DNA of 64,000 nucleotides. Source: Tanypteryx hageni. Its lineage: Eukaryota; Arthropoda; Insecta; Odonata; Petaluridae. The notes beneath the pieces were generated by a model that searched no databases, had not been told where the DNA came from, and saw only the letters and a program-made list of their open reading frames with translations. Position numbers and translations under genes: made by a program. Location: positions 1,695,410 to 1,759,409 of the forward strand of contig CM054118.1 of the NCBI GenBank assembly GCA_028673005.1, read 5' to 3'. This document shows, piece after piece, positions 23,231-35,245 of the stretch; positions within the stretch are counted from its first letter, which is position 1, and every line of letters begins with the position of its first letter.

Positions 23231-25015
23231 ATCGCTCTTATTTACGTCCCTTAACGAAGGGCGGAGTGCTGATTTGAATGTTCGTCTAATGAACACAAAA
23301 GTCAAAAATATGTCTCATCCGGAACTCAAAGGATGAACCGCTGCGAAGAAGGCCGCTCTTAACCGCCTCCGTTTCTCCGAGACATTTTCTCAATCGTGCA
23401 AAGGACTTTTATTTGTTCCACGAGGAGCGGTTTCCATTCATAACAGCCTCTTTTTCGATTTTCCTCCCTCTTAAGAGAAATTAAATCCTATCGAGGGTTC
23501 GATCGTTCTGGCATGGCACATGCCGCTGGGTTTTTGTTTCCTGAAATTCGAGGTGTACTGCCTCGGTCGAATTTGCGTGAGAAAAGTCTTTTTGGCTGTT
23601 AATGTATACTTTTTTCTGTGTCTGTATCGAGGGGTTTAGCCCTGTGATCCGCTTGCTTTTAACTGCCTTGGCCATGTCAGATTTTAATTTTGTTGGAAAA
23701 CTAGCTGCATGTCTAAACTTTCCATTTGTTGGTTATTCCTTTGTTTTCGTAATGAACTTTGCCCTTTGCAAAGGTTTTATTTGGCGCGTACGTGTAATTG
23801 AAGGAAACCTTATGTAATTTTTACCGCACGTGTTTCCAAACCTTCTCCCAAAAATGTCTTACTTCGTAGGTCGTTTTAAACGGTCACGCTAGATGTGCTT
23901 TGGCTTTGAATTTTCATTATAAATAACTCTATAAAGTGTAAATTACATCCTAAGGTCGTCATAATTATTATTTTAGCAGTTTAAAGTAATACGTGTTTCT
24001 TAATATGGTCAGTCAATCTTTAGTAATTATTAGCATAAATGTTTTTTTAGCTTTTCCTGTCAATTCACGTTCTTTCCATCAGTGGCGCGAATGTAAAGAA
24101 AATTCTAAACTTTAAATGCGAGAGATCAAGTTTGGTATTGCTTCGAATAAATTATTCCCGTGACTTACAGTGCTGTTGAACGGTTTATTAAATCCAGTTT
24201 AATGCTATAGGACTAATGTTTGATGTATAAGATGAATTGAGTTTTCTAAGGTACAAGTCTCATACGATTAATGAAAAATGACTTTCCTGTACTTTCATAA
24301 TTTTCAGAAATATCTAAAGCCTGGAAAGCTATTAATTTACGTTTTAGTAAATTAATTAATGTTCTCGCACCTCCTCGGGTACCTTAAAACCGCTCGTTTG
24401 TATTTATCTGTTTCATAATATATCCTTATATTCATACTCACATTATATATTGTTTGCCATGGGGTCTTTAGATATACTTGCTACTGAAAGCATGGCGTCA
24501 TTTTAAATCGTTGTAATAACTCATTTTTAGGAAATTGGGATAATTAAGATTGTTTAAAGATATTTTAGAGAGATAATTTTGAAAATTATCTTATCATAAT
24601 TCAGCTTTATTCAGTTGCTATTATTCAAAGTTTTGTGCTGCTTTCTTGAAGGTTTGTTGTCAAATACGTTGTTTCAAAACCAAATCATTTCGCCTTGTGT
24701 CTAGAATTCGATTTTAAAATCAAGCAGCCATAGAACGGTTGAGAAAACCAGATGCACCTGCTGGCTACAAGTAGGTACGTTTTTTTGAATACCCAAACGA
24801 CGAATCGCCATCGATGACGGTCGGATTGCGCATTGCAGCTATTTTTATAGCCATTGGAGTTAATTTGATAATCAGATATGCGGTTGCTAAAAATATATGT
24901 TATTCTAAATGATCTTTTCCGTATTGTTTTGCTCCTGTTCGATTTGTCGAATTCCTGTATTTGTTAAAAAAATTATCGTTTTACAAAAATGCCTACCGAA
25001 TCCGGATGTGTGATT
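23231..25015. other. intergenic, nothing recognised
   Basis: AT-rich, with short ORFs only. No repeat boundary seen before the non-LTR fragment at about 25016. Confidence 0.4.
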
Positions 25016-25903
25016 CTCTCACACACTTCTCTTACATAAACTCCAACACCGCTTTGGTGTTCATGGTTGTTTTCTTAACCTGATTTCCAGCTACCTAACT
25101 AATAGAAGACAATGTGTTAGTATCTGTGGTGTTTCTTCTGACTGGCCAATGATATCATCTGGTGTTCCCCAAGGCAGTGTCCTTGGACCTTATTTATTTA
25201 ATTTGTTTATAGATGACTTCGCAATTTCAGTATCTACTTCTCAAGCTGAAATTTTATTATACGCCGATGATTGTAAAGTTTTTCAACCTATTGATTCTCT
25301 CTCTGATTGTCTTTCCTTCCAATATACGATTAATAATGTAAGAAATTGGTGTGATACTTGGCAATTGCGGCTAAACTTGCCTAAATGCAGTGTTCTATCT
25401 GTCACTCTCCGCAAAAACCCCATTCTCTGGGATTATGCAATGAATGGAACTACTTTAAAAAGGGTGACACTGCAGAGAGATTTAGGTGTCTTGACAGACA
25501 CTAAACTAAACTTTTCAGAACATTTTCACGATGAAGAAAAAGGCTCTCTCTCTCTTCTTGGCATTCTTTACAGATACACGGAGCTGAGGGATCCTGTGAC
25601 TTTGAGGACGTATTTCTGCTCTATTGTACTTCCCGTAATTTCCTATTGCTCACCAATTTTGCCCTCCTGCATAACTAATTACGCTCCATTGAGCAAATTA
25701 TGAATTTTTTATAAAAATTATTAGAATACGTGTTCCTTCTCTTCGTTATGCTACAAAACATACAGTCCTCTCCACAATAGCTATTGACAATCTCTCTACC
25801 AATTATCATAAACAAGATATTTCTTTTCTCCAAAATATTCTAAATTCTCATATTAATTGCCCTGATTTATTATCTTTTTTCAACTTCTATGTGCCCTCTA
25901 GAT
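25016..25903 (+). pseudogene. non-LTR RT fragment, first segment (split by a hAT element)
   Basis: Reads in one frame from about 25036 (LQHRFGVHGCFLNLISSYLTNRRQ) through ISSGVPQGSVLGPYLFNLFI, the catalytic LLYADD box (25255-25272) and the thumb region to a stop near 25701. C-terminal codons follow in a shifted frame up to 25903. The fingers and endonuclease domains are absent, so this is a 5'-truncated copy. The lineage differs from both other non-LTR families here and looks jockey/CR1-like. The 25904-29843 hAT interrupts it and it continues at 29852. Confidence 0.82.
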
Positions 25904-26274
25904 CAGTGGTTCTCAACCTTTTCGTGTTCGCGTCACCCTTTCTTCAATGTCGTAATTTCCGCGTCACCCCTTATAACATATGCACAGGTTTACCAATGAT
26001 CAGTGAAGATAATGAGAAAAATATGAATGGTATGCAGAGTTTTGACGTAATATCAATCTACACCACGAAACTCATGGAGTTAATAATAAATAAAATCACT
26101 TCATTAAACAATCTCGAAAAATACAAAATAAATATTTTCTTGACTATAGAAAATTATTTGTAATATAATTATGTCATGTATAACAAGAAAACATTCAAAA
26201 TAAACTGATGTGGAAAACACATACTTGCTCAATATTTATATGGCAAATTACATGTTGTTAGCTCTGGGAGCGTT

Positions 26275-26640
26275 GTCAATATTTACCTCTGGTTGACAAT
26301 TAAGAAAAGAAAAGGAGCGTTACTAATTGTAAGATGTAACTAAGCGTGAATTGTTAACAATAGTCATCTGTAGGTGGTGTGGTGGTGGCAGCTTAAAAAT
26401 AAGATAGCTCTTAAACATAGCATTATATGGAAAAATGTATCAAACAAAGGTTGTAGAAAATGAAATTTCCTACAACTTTTATTCCAATACATTTTTTACA
26501 TTTATCAAATATTAAAGCAAATATTTCAAAATAACGGATAAGTGACAATAGTAAACACCCACTTCCGGTCGACCGATTTTTACCAAAAACTAATCAGATC
26601 TTCTAACTTTTATAGAAAATGGAATAGCATTATTACTTTC
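26275..26640 (+). repeat. dispersed repeat F, internal part, inside the hAT
   Basis: From acaattaagaaaag to the stretch ending ccaaaaactaatcaga, it matches 31040-31325 and 60540-60825 in the same orientation. The usual start of the family is missing. Confidence 0.7.
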
Positions 26641-26860
26641 TCTATATACGAAGTATAGAGAAAGTATTGTTTTCATGAAAAAAATCGAATTCGAGATTTC
26701 AACGAAAATACATGTTTTAAGGTCTCCTGAACACGTTTTGACTATTTTCTCAATGATGTCTGTGTGTCTGTCTGTATTTGATAGATTTTTGTGGGCGCTC
26801 TAACTCAAAAACTATTAATCAGGTCAACGCAAAATAATATCCTCAAAGAAAAACATAGCA
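26636..26860 (-). repeat. dispersed repeat F, 3' part, inverted relative to its neighbour
   Basis: Begins with actttctctatatacgaag, part of a near-perfect palindrome (ctttctctata/tatagagaaag, 26637-26665). It runs as the reverse complement of the family's 3' end (compare 31370-31556). Together with 26275-26640 it makes an inside-out copy. Confidence 0.72.
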
Positions 26861-27062
26861 CTACATCAAAAGGTTACATTTAAAGTATTTGAATATAGAT
26901 AACGTGTGGGATAAGCAAAGAAAAAATAGTCTAATATTAAGTATTACTATTTATAAAATCAAACTTTAAATAAAAAATTAAAAGTATATTTTTATAATAA
27001 ACAAAAGTTATTATATATTATTAAACAAACAAATGGTGAGTTTTACTATTTTAATGTGATAT

Positions 27063-28800
27063 TTGTTACTGATGCTCTTTACAAATTTCGCTCATTCTGG
27101 GACAGATTGAGGAAATAGAAACTCTAATTTCTTCATCCAAAGACGAAAGCCGTTCTCTCCTGTTATTTTTCAGCGACGTAAGTGTGGAAAAACCGAGTTC
27201 GCATAAATAAGAAGTGGAGAAATTTTGTAAAATGTCAATCGCTTTTTTGAGATGCTTGGATATTCTTTTGAAATTTTGATCCAAAAATTATTTAATGGCA
27301 CAGATTCAAATTGCGTTTTCAATGTTCTGTCGTTTTGGATTTCAAGAAAACTCCTCTTCCAGAAGGCTGAATCCACTGGCACTTAAATTTACTGCAAAAG
27401 GATTTCTAACCCAGTCATATTTGGAGATTTCTAAATTCGGAAAATAATGTTTTATTTTAAGTTGCAAAGATTGCAAGTGGTCTATTATCAAATTCACTAC
27501 TTTTTCCTTGCCATTTGAGATTGCTGTTAGAGAAACATTTCAAAGCCTCCTTTTTGAAGTCGTTCCTCCCAAATTTTCAATTTACCAATAAATGTATTCA
27601 TTTTGTCTGTTGACGATAAAAGATTTTCATTTGGACCTTGCATTGGCATATTGAGTTTGTTTAGTTGTTGAAAAATGTCTGCAAGATAAGCCACTCGGAC
27701 TCCGTGCTCAACCTATCAATAAAATTTGAACAGTTTTCCTGGGTGAAAAACGTCAACAACTCCTCTTTTAGTTCATAAAATCGGATCAATACCTTACCTC
27801 TTGAGAGCCATCTCATTTCTGTATGAAAAATTAGCGTTATATGTTTTGATTCCATTGCTACACATAATTTTGTAAAAATACGTCATTTTAATGGCCGACT
27901 TTTGATAAAATTTACCATCTTTACGACACCATCAAGAACAGTTTTTACTTCTGAATCTAATGTTTTTGCAACAAGCGCCTCTCTGTGGAAAAAGCAATGG
28001 GTTGTTATTATATTTGGATAATTTTCTTAATGAGAGCAATGAAACCTATCTGGGTCCCTATCATATTTGGAGCACCATCTGTACAAATCCTGCGCTTGAA
28101 ATCCAAGAGAAATTACATTTTTTATGTACGTATCAATTACATCGAACATGTCTTGTTCCTTTGTACTTCTCTGGATTTCTCTATTGTTCTATTATTTCAG
28201 TTTCATTAACAAAACGAATAAAAGCCAGTATATGACATTTACCGCTTATGTCAGTAGACTAGTCGACTTGAATAGCGAAACGTCTATCACTTACCATTTC
28301 TGTGACACGTTTTCCTATATCGTTTGACATATCACTAATACGTCTCCTAACCGTATCATTAGAAAGAGGTATTTGTCTATTTCTTTGGCAGTATCATCAC
28401 CTAACATAATTCTAACAATTTCTTTACAGGCAGGAATTATTAAAGTATCTCCAACTGTATGAGGCTTTTTTTGCTTCCCAATTAACTCGGACACAATATA
28501 ACCTGCTTCCAGGGCTTTATCAGAAGTTGAAAATCTTTTCACAAAACTTGTTGACTGTTTACTTTGATATTTCAAAATTCTTTTAAAATATTCTATGCTT
28601 TTGTCTTACAAGTGCTCATGTTTTGATAAGAAATGCCGCTTTAGTCTGCTAGAAACCATAGAGTCATTGCATAACTTGTATCCGCAGATAATGCACATAG
28701 GTATTGGATTATCCTCATCTCCGGACGAGGTAAAACCCAAACCTAGGTAAGAGTCACTGTATTGTCTACGTTTGATTTTAGAAGATATCTTAGGAGACAC
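27063..28800 (-). pseudogene. hAT transposase, SCAND3/ZBED5-like with BED finger, broken
   Basis: The N terminus is at 28800. A BED-type zinc finger follows (CIICGYKLCNDSM...LKRHFLSKH, near 28690-28610), then STSFVKRFSTSDKALEAGYIVSELI. A catalytic-region motif reads IQVD*STDISGKCHIL, with an in-frame TAG at 28259-28261 where the family has Glu. Next come a second acidic motif (ICTDGAPNMIG), HREALVAKTLDSEV, EMRWLSRGKVLIRFYEL (near 27820) and the C-terminal dimerisation motif FSTSYLCELGFSTLTSLKNN (near 27210), ending at 27066. The frame changes several times, so it is inactive. The family is widespread in animals and has been domesticated in vertebrates; nothing here suggests domestication. Confidence 0.88.
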
Positions 28801-29752
28801 ATTTCAATATATTGTCGTCACTGTTTCATCTAATTTCGTTTTCTTCACTACAAATTTGTCCATTTTAATGAGAGTAAAATATATCCCAGCTTAATAATTC
28901 CCGGAAAACTGCAAGAAACAATGGAAAGGGATACTCAATGAATAAATCAATAAATTAAATACTTCGAATTTATAAACTTTAACTACCGAGAAAAAACTTA
29001 CTCTAATGTTCTCAAATAAATTCTGAGTTTAAGATTTCTTCTGGAAGGTGTAAGAAGGATTGAAAATCAAAACTGGTAACGGAAAACATCATACCTGCAT
29101 ACATAAAAATATGTTAAATAAGATTGAACATATACCACTGGGACTCGAGCAAGACAATGAAGCGCATTGGAAAAGGGAGTTAATTAAAGCATATTAGATG
29201 TAATAACCTAACCTTAAAAAAATTCGAAAACCCACTTTGATTCACGGCGAAATAGATGTATTCTCTTAAGAATCGGACGTTCAGTAAGATAAAAAAAGAA
29301 AGCCACTTATCGCCAAAATAAACCTGAAACTGTCTTGTACTGCAACTTTTAACACTTGGTTCAGAATCACGAGGAAAATCTACGCAGAACGTTCCAATGC
29401 AGGATGACACAACTCCACGCGCCGAAGTGAAAATAAATACCCCGTATCGAAAAATCAGAGAATATACTCGACCGAAGAAGTCGCTACTTTGTTGCACTCT
29501 ATATCAAAACAAAGTAGTAACAGCAATATTATGCAGAAACGGACCAATTGTGTTCAATTTGTTCGAACATCCCAAATATTTTCTGCTAGTATTCGGACAA
29601 TATGAACACAATAAGTCTGTTTCTACACAACATTGTACAATAAATAAATAAACGAATAAATTCTTGGAATGAGAATGGGAAAAACGGCTGTAAGGGAGAA
29701 ATGAGGAACAAGATTAACGCCATCGAGGGAAGACCACCTGGAAGGAGGTTTT

Positions 29753-29828
29753 GCGTCACCCCTACACAACTCCCGCGTCACCCCTACACAACTCCCGCGT
29801 CACCCCTACACAACTCCCGCGTCACCCC
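29753..29828. repeat. 22-bp tandem repeat in the hAT subterminal region
   Basis: The unit cgcgtcacccctacacaact plus cc is present three times and then as an 11-bp partial, directly inside the right terminus. Its core cgcgtcaccc also occurs near the left end (about 25930 and 25967). Confidence 0.9.
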
Positions 29829-29851
29829 GGTTGAGAAACACTGCTCTAGAT

Positions 29852-30140
29852 TATCCCACCTTCTTCACACTATTACCCCTAGGATTTCATTGATCCAGCG
29901 TTCTCTTTTCTTCCGTCTTCCGTCCTTGTTAAATTCCCTCCCATCCGATCTTGATGGTTTTCGCCTCTCACTTCCCTCTTTCATGAAACTGTCCTCTCAG
30001 TTTTGAATTAAATGACACTATATGTTAATATTATTATTTTATGTTATTTATTGATGTTATATTAGTGTTTTTTTATATTTCACTGTAAATGGAATTTTAA
30101 ACCTGTATGTGAAATCATTTATAAATAAAAAATACGTAAT
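29852..30140 (+). pseudogene. non-LTR fragment, second segment (C-terminus and 3' UTR)
   Basis: Continues the reading frame of the 25016 fragment across the hAT insertion. With one copy of the target duplication, the codons PSR are followed by LSHLLHTITPRISLIQRS, and the frame ends at a stop near 30005. An AT-rich 3' region follows to about 30140. This confirms that the hAT inserted into a pre-existing retrotransposon copy. Confidence 0.85.
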
Positions 30141-30696
30141 TGATAACGCTGATCGACAATGCATGGCTTAGAAGGGAGACTTGAATTTAGAATGTCGGGT
30201 CATAACTCACGTAACACGATTCATTTTCTCGACCTTCTCCTTCATCCAAGCCTGTGGTACGCCTCCATTTCGGTTTTCGATATTGCGGAAGTCGGGTTCC
30301 AACTTTCACGCCTAGTGTCTGAGCTCGTGCTCCTATTACAACACTCTTTAAGGAGTTGCGCGCGAACGCCATCTTTATAAGAGACGAACACGAAGCATTT
30401 AAACGATACATATTTACGTCACAATGGTTGTGAAAGCCGTGGTCATCTTGTGAACCTTATGGCTTTATGCCATAATCAAATTCGAAGCGATAAAATCTTG
30501 TGGAACTAGCAAAAAATTGAGATGTTCTGAATTTTGATGAAAGAAACTCATATTTCTTTCTCCATTATCTTTTAATCGATATGTCCCACATGATAGCTTT
30601 GGTTTGAGAGTTTTTCAGAAAACCATTTCTTATAAATCTTTTAAGGAAGTCGCAGAAAAATAAAAAAAAACAATGAACCAAGAAAGAAAAAAACAT
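30141..30696. other. intergenic, nothing recognised
   Basis: Short ORFs on both strands without resemblance to known families. Confidence 0.4.
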
Positions 30697-31556
30697 GATG
30701 TGACCGCCACATGACTTTTTCCATACCTGTAAAATTTCAAAAATTCCAAATAGGTTAGATGATAATAAATATTTTAAGGAACTGAGAAAAATTTAGGCTT
30801 TACAAAGAAATTAACTCAAACCGTAGTTTTCTGATATTGGATATAGCCCCAAGGCTGCAACAATTCAGAAAAAAACCTGATGTGGCCACCACATGACTTT
30901 CTCCATACCTGTAATACTTCTAATAATTCCAAATAGTATAAATGATATATTCTTAGGAACTGCGAGAAAATTTTAAAGACTTTACAAAGAACAGATATAA
31001 ACTCAAACTGCAGCCTTCTGATATTGGATATAGCCTCGATGCTCCAACAATTAAGAAAATAAAAAGGAGTGTAATGTGTTTACCGTAGTCGCCGGTAGGT
31101 GGTGTGGTGGCAGCTATAATATTTAGTTTTTAAAATATCTCTTCAACAATGTATTATATGGGAAATTGTTTCAAACAAAGGTTGTAGAAAATTAAATTAT
31201 CTACATTTTTATTCCAGCACGTTTTTACATTTATCAAATATTAAAGCAAATATTTAAAAAACGGATAAGGGAAAAGAGTAAACACCCTTTTCCGGTTTAC
31301 CGATTTTTACCAAAAACTAATCAGCCTGTCTTCCTTTAACAAAAATGTCAAATATGAAATTTCACGCTGATCTGATTAATAGTGTTTGAGTTAAGAGCCC
31401 CACAAAATCCCGGTCAAAGACACCCAGTCACCATCGAGAAAATAGTCAAAACGTGTTTAGGGGACCTTAAAACATGTATTTCCATTGAAATCTAGAATTC
31501 GATTTTTTTCGTGAAAACAATATTTTCTTTATACTGCGTATATGGAGAAAGCAAAA
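30697..31556 (+). repeat. dispersed repeat F, near full length with duplicated start
   Basis: The first segment (30697-30870) and the start of the full copy (30879 onward) share the same opening words, tgatgtgaccgccacatgac and tgatgtggccaccacatgac, so the 5' part is tandemly duplicated. The copy ends near 31556 (tatactgcgtatatggagaa). The full length of the family is about 680 bp. Non-coding. Confidence 0.78.
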
Positions 31557-33148
31557 AGTGGAGCAAATTTAAATTAGGCCTTATTTCCCGAGATCCATTT
31601 TTACAACACATAGAGATAGAAAATTATAAAGTTTTGTCCATAGCCGTCCTTGGTGCAGGGAAAGATGGAGCGACCGCCTCGGGGCCGCGATTCTACGTCA
31701 TAGCATAGAAAGTCTGCTTAATTTGGCGCATAATATAAAGGGAACCCTGCCCCGGAGTGCGTGCTCTTCCTGGAACGACCCTGATTGTATCCTCCATCTT
31801 GTGCGCCAGACACAACTAATTGTGGGTCTAACGCATGCATACAAATACATAAATATGGAGATAATGTCCGCAGTTTTTTATGAAGAAGTAGTGTGTAAAG
31901 AAAGAAAATGCAGTATAAGGTAGTTACGCTCCAAAGACAATATTTATGTGCCCTAACTATAACAAAATAACCAATATTGCTTCATAAAGAGAGAGTCTAT
32001 AGCTTAATTTTTCGACATTTCGTAGAAATTTATTGTTCCGTTAGCATTTCTACAAAGGAAGTGAAGAAGTTCTATTTCTTCAATTTTTGTGTTCCTATAG
32101 AGGCAACATTGTGATTTTGAGATCTTTCATCGCTAGGAAATGTTTTAGACTTTTAGCATGGTTGCAGTCAAGTTTAGATTTATTAGAAATAATGCTTATT
32201 CAAAGTGTTATTTTTCAATCGATCATCAACATGCAAAAATATCGATGCTGACCTGTTTTTAGCGCTTTTTTTAAATCGCTTGTTTTCACTTCGTACGCCC
32301 GTGCGAAATATTTCGAAGCAACGACAGGTGCTGGGAATCTAAGATTTTCAGAATACTTTTTCCGGTAACAGACATGAACCCTGATGATTTTTAGACTCTC
32401 CGTTTGGCTTTTAGAAGGGTCTAAGGAAAACTCTTATGAACTATATATACGAGTCCATTACTACGTCGTTTGTTTACGTTGCTACAACAATAAGAACGAA
32501 GCGTAAATACGTTCAATTAACTTTCGAAAAGGGATAAAGATCGCAACGGCTTAATTTCGGTAAGATATTTTTCCAATAAGTTTTCCGAAATTTACATGAC
32601 CATTCTAAAAAAACGCTTTTAGAATCTGGTATGGTAGTAGTTCTTTTAGCGGGTTTTATTTCATAAATGCGCTTGTTTTCGCATTGTCTGTCTGTGCAAC
32701 ACTTAAAATAGAAAGTAAATGGTAAGAGGTATAAGACTGAAATTTGCAGGGTGTATCTGAACTATGATGCCATTTATGACGCCGCCAAAGAATGTTTGGG
32801 GGAAATCGGGGAAGCGTCAGGGGGAGGCCTTCAAAATGTTCAAATTAAGAGTCAGAGCAAATGGTTATAGATAGAAAGTTAAAATTTTTCGCTATTTGTG
32901 TGACTCTTAATACCAGCACCGCGAAAGAATTTTTTTCGTAATACCGAGGAACGTCTAGGGGGCCCTTTTATAGAGAAACCGGAGAGTGTCAGGATTCTTT
33001 TTAGTAATGTAGTATGTTCATTTCATATGCCAATAGTCATTAGATTAGAAACCTAAAATCCGTAAGAGTATTAATATATTTTTAAATCAATTATTGAATA
33101 AATAACTTTGTAACTATAACTATATGTAATTATATTAATGACTACGGA
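31557..33148. other. intergenic; possible diverged repeat at 32640-33020
   Basis: Mostly featureless. The part near 32680-33000 has the style of the dispersed repeats (tctgtctgtgcaac, then aagactgaaatttgcagggt), but I see no second copy in the window. Confidence 0.35.
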
Positions 33149-33640
33149 GATGCCCGTTGAAATTCAACGGGAAAGGTTTTTGTGAAATAAAAATTGAACA
33201 TAAATATATATTGACTTTCCTTGGATGGCAAGAAAACCAACTTTCGTTCTTTTAGGCGTTCGTTGTTTCAAGTTTCAAACTCCTGCGATTACTCTCAAGT
33301 ACCTAATTTTAATATGCGAATAATTAATGTTCTACATTCAAATGTATTCCTTCTCGTAAATAACGCAACGAATGTTGTTTACATTGGTTGCTATGGAAAG
33401 AATTTCTCTCTCCTTCTCTTTCTCTGTCGTACTAATTTTAAGAGCATTCAAAGCACGCTTTCGTGATGTTTACGTGTTATCATAAGGGAAATAGAAATGC
33501 CTACCTCGGAGTTGAACCTAGGACTTTTTCGAGATTTCTTTTCGTCATCATCTTTCAATATGTGAATCGATCATTCCTGCCAAATATCAAAAATGTATCT
33601 CGTTCCATTATCGAGTTATTCGCAAAGGGACTGAAGTAGC
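33149..33640 (+). repeat. dispersed repeat family A, internally deleted copy
   Basis: The first 318 bp match 10669-10983 almost exactly, including the hairpin start cccgttgaaattcaacggg. At about 33467 it jumps to sequence matching 11890-12080. About 900 bp, including the 148-bp tandem repeat, are missing compared with the long copy. Confidence 0.82.
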
Positions 33641-33948
33641 CTTTTATTATTGTTAGATAGTTTATTTAACATAAACATTTCTCCAATTTTAAGTGTTATA
33701 ATAGGTACTAGGATCCGTTGCAGTACTTCCTGCAAACATCTAGAGACCCTTGCGTAAAGTGACCCAATGCGATAGTTCCTATGACAAAAAATTGTTACAA
33801 AGAGTGTTATTTGTTGAACCACTTGTATAACCCCTCTTAAAACAATCATATAGCTCACACCATTTTCATAACCGACAACACATACCTACATGATTTAGAC
33901 TACGGGTACAGAATATTTTTTGTTTTGTTCACTATTTCTGATGGTACA

Positions 33949-34781
33949 AATGTTCTGTGGTTTGTTTAATATTAAGAAATCAATACACCGGCCACGCGTC
34001 AATATCGAAAGAAATTAATCACAAACATTATCAATATAGTAATTTGCTTAAACTGCACAATAAAACTTGAGAACGAAACGCTATTTTCAATGTAAGCGTG
34101 AAATATCTTTCTAATTGAAATATTAAGCTGTCCATTATTACAGTGCATTGGAATCGTTTCTTTTCTTCGCTACGTGTTTCATTTGTTTTATATTTACACG
34201 AAACTTTTCACATAAATTTTCAATCGGTATTTGTCCTGGATGCCTTTCTATCATCGCCAGCTTAGTGCAAATGCACTTGAAAGCCCGAGTCTAGCAATGC
34301 AAAAATTCGAGATCAACAATTGAAATGTTGAAAAATCGGAGCAAATCGAATATGAACTTCAAATATGAGCAAACGCAAATTAAACGACAGAATAGAAGGT
34401 AAGAATAAGAATTTTCATTTCTTTCTACGTGAAACAGTGTAAATCTCGAGTGAAAGTCTCGATCGTAAACTATTTTGAAATGTTAAAGACTAATGGTCTA
34501 AACATCGTATTCCAGCCGATTATCTGTTAATCAAATGTAAAACGAAAACACTCCTGATATCATACCCATGCTTTTTCGGGAGACGACTACCCGCTTAAAT
34601 CCTGCAAGATCTCGTGCCGAATATTCAGGCGAAATATTTGTCGTGATCGAGCCGACCGTTATTGATTTATTTTCGTTTATGCTGGGAGGTGACGTCACTC
34701 GAGGATTAATCTGTCCTTCATGCGTTTTATTATAAGTTTAGTGCAAATGCACTTGAAGCCCGAGTCTTACAATGCAAAAAT
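33949..34781 (+). repeat. 833-bp inverted duplication, left copy
   Basis: Reverse-complementary to 53924-54756, with equal length, no gap, and one difference that I found (a at 34621 against the complement of c at 54084). Its right part is the first unit of a SINE-like tandem pair; its left part is AT-rich and otherwise unrecognised. Confidence 0.95.
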
Positions 34782-35160
34782 CCGAGATGACCGGAAAAAA
34801 TCGAATATAAACTTGAAATATGAGCAAACACGAATTAAACAACAGAATCGGCGGTAAGAATAAGAATCTTTATTTCTTCCTGCGTGAAATGGTATAAATC
34901 TTGAGACAGTCTCGATCGTAAGATATTTTAAAATGTTAAAGAATTAAGGTCTACACATCGTATTCCAGCCTATTATGTGTTAATCAAATGCAGAAACGAA
35001 AACTACCCTGGTATCGAATCCATGCCTTTCCGGGGGACGGCTACCCACTTAAAACCTGCAAGAAATTGCGCCCAGTATTCAGACGAAAGATTTGTCGAAA
35101 TCGAACCTACCGTTCTCGGTTTATTTCCGTTCATACCGAAAGGTGACGTCACTTGAGGCT
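34262..35160 (-). repeat. SINE-like body, two diverged tandem units of about 475 bp
   Basis: Both units contain, in order on the plus strand, gtgcaaatgcacttgaa, cagaat.g..ggtaagaataa, ctcgatcgta, cgtattccagcc.attat, ctacccgcttaaa or ctacccacttaaa, and aggtgacgtcact. Unit 1 is about 34262-34737 and unit 2 about 34738-35155. Unit 2 adjoins a tRNA-like sequence at 35161-35245, which on the minus strand would be the 5' head. Confidence 0.65.
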
Positions 35161-35245
35161 TCAGACGCAGGGACGGCAGGATCCGAACCCGCGATCCTTG
35201 CATTGGGAGCTGGACACGCCATCCACTCCTCTACCAAGGCCGGCT
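35161..35245 (-). repeat. tRNA-derived SINE head
   Basis: On the minus strand, a box A-like TTGGTAGAGGAGTGG and a box B GGTTCGGATCC are at tRNA spacing. The T-arm pairs (GCGGG with CCTGC around a seven-base loop). The acceptor stem does not pair, so this is a tRNA-derived sequence rather than a tRNA gene. Confidence 0.6.

Larger units (their letters stand above)
25904..29843 (-). mobile_element. Charlie-type hAT transposon with 8-bp target duplication
   Basis: The left terminus CAGTGGTTCTCAACC starts at 25904. The right end is its inverted copy with one mismatch, ending at 29843. The target duplication ctctagat is exact (25896-25903 and 29844-29851). The subterminal word cgcgtcaccc occurs near both ends and is amplified as a tandem array at the right end. 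The element is 3940 bp, carries a broken SCAND3/ZBED5-like transposase, and hosts a rearranged copy of repeat F. Confidence 0.94.

Noticed and set aside
29753..29828. Regular 22-bp repeats, considered as a CRISPR-like array
   Set aside because: There are no unique spacers, the units are directly tandem, and they lie inside a eukaryotic hAT terminus.
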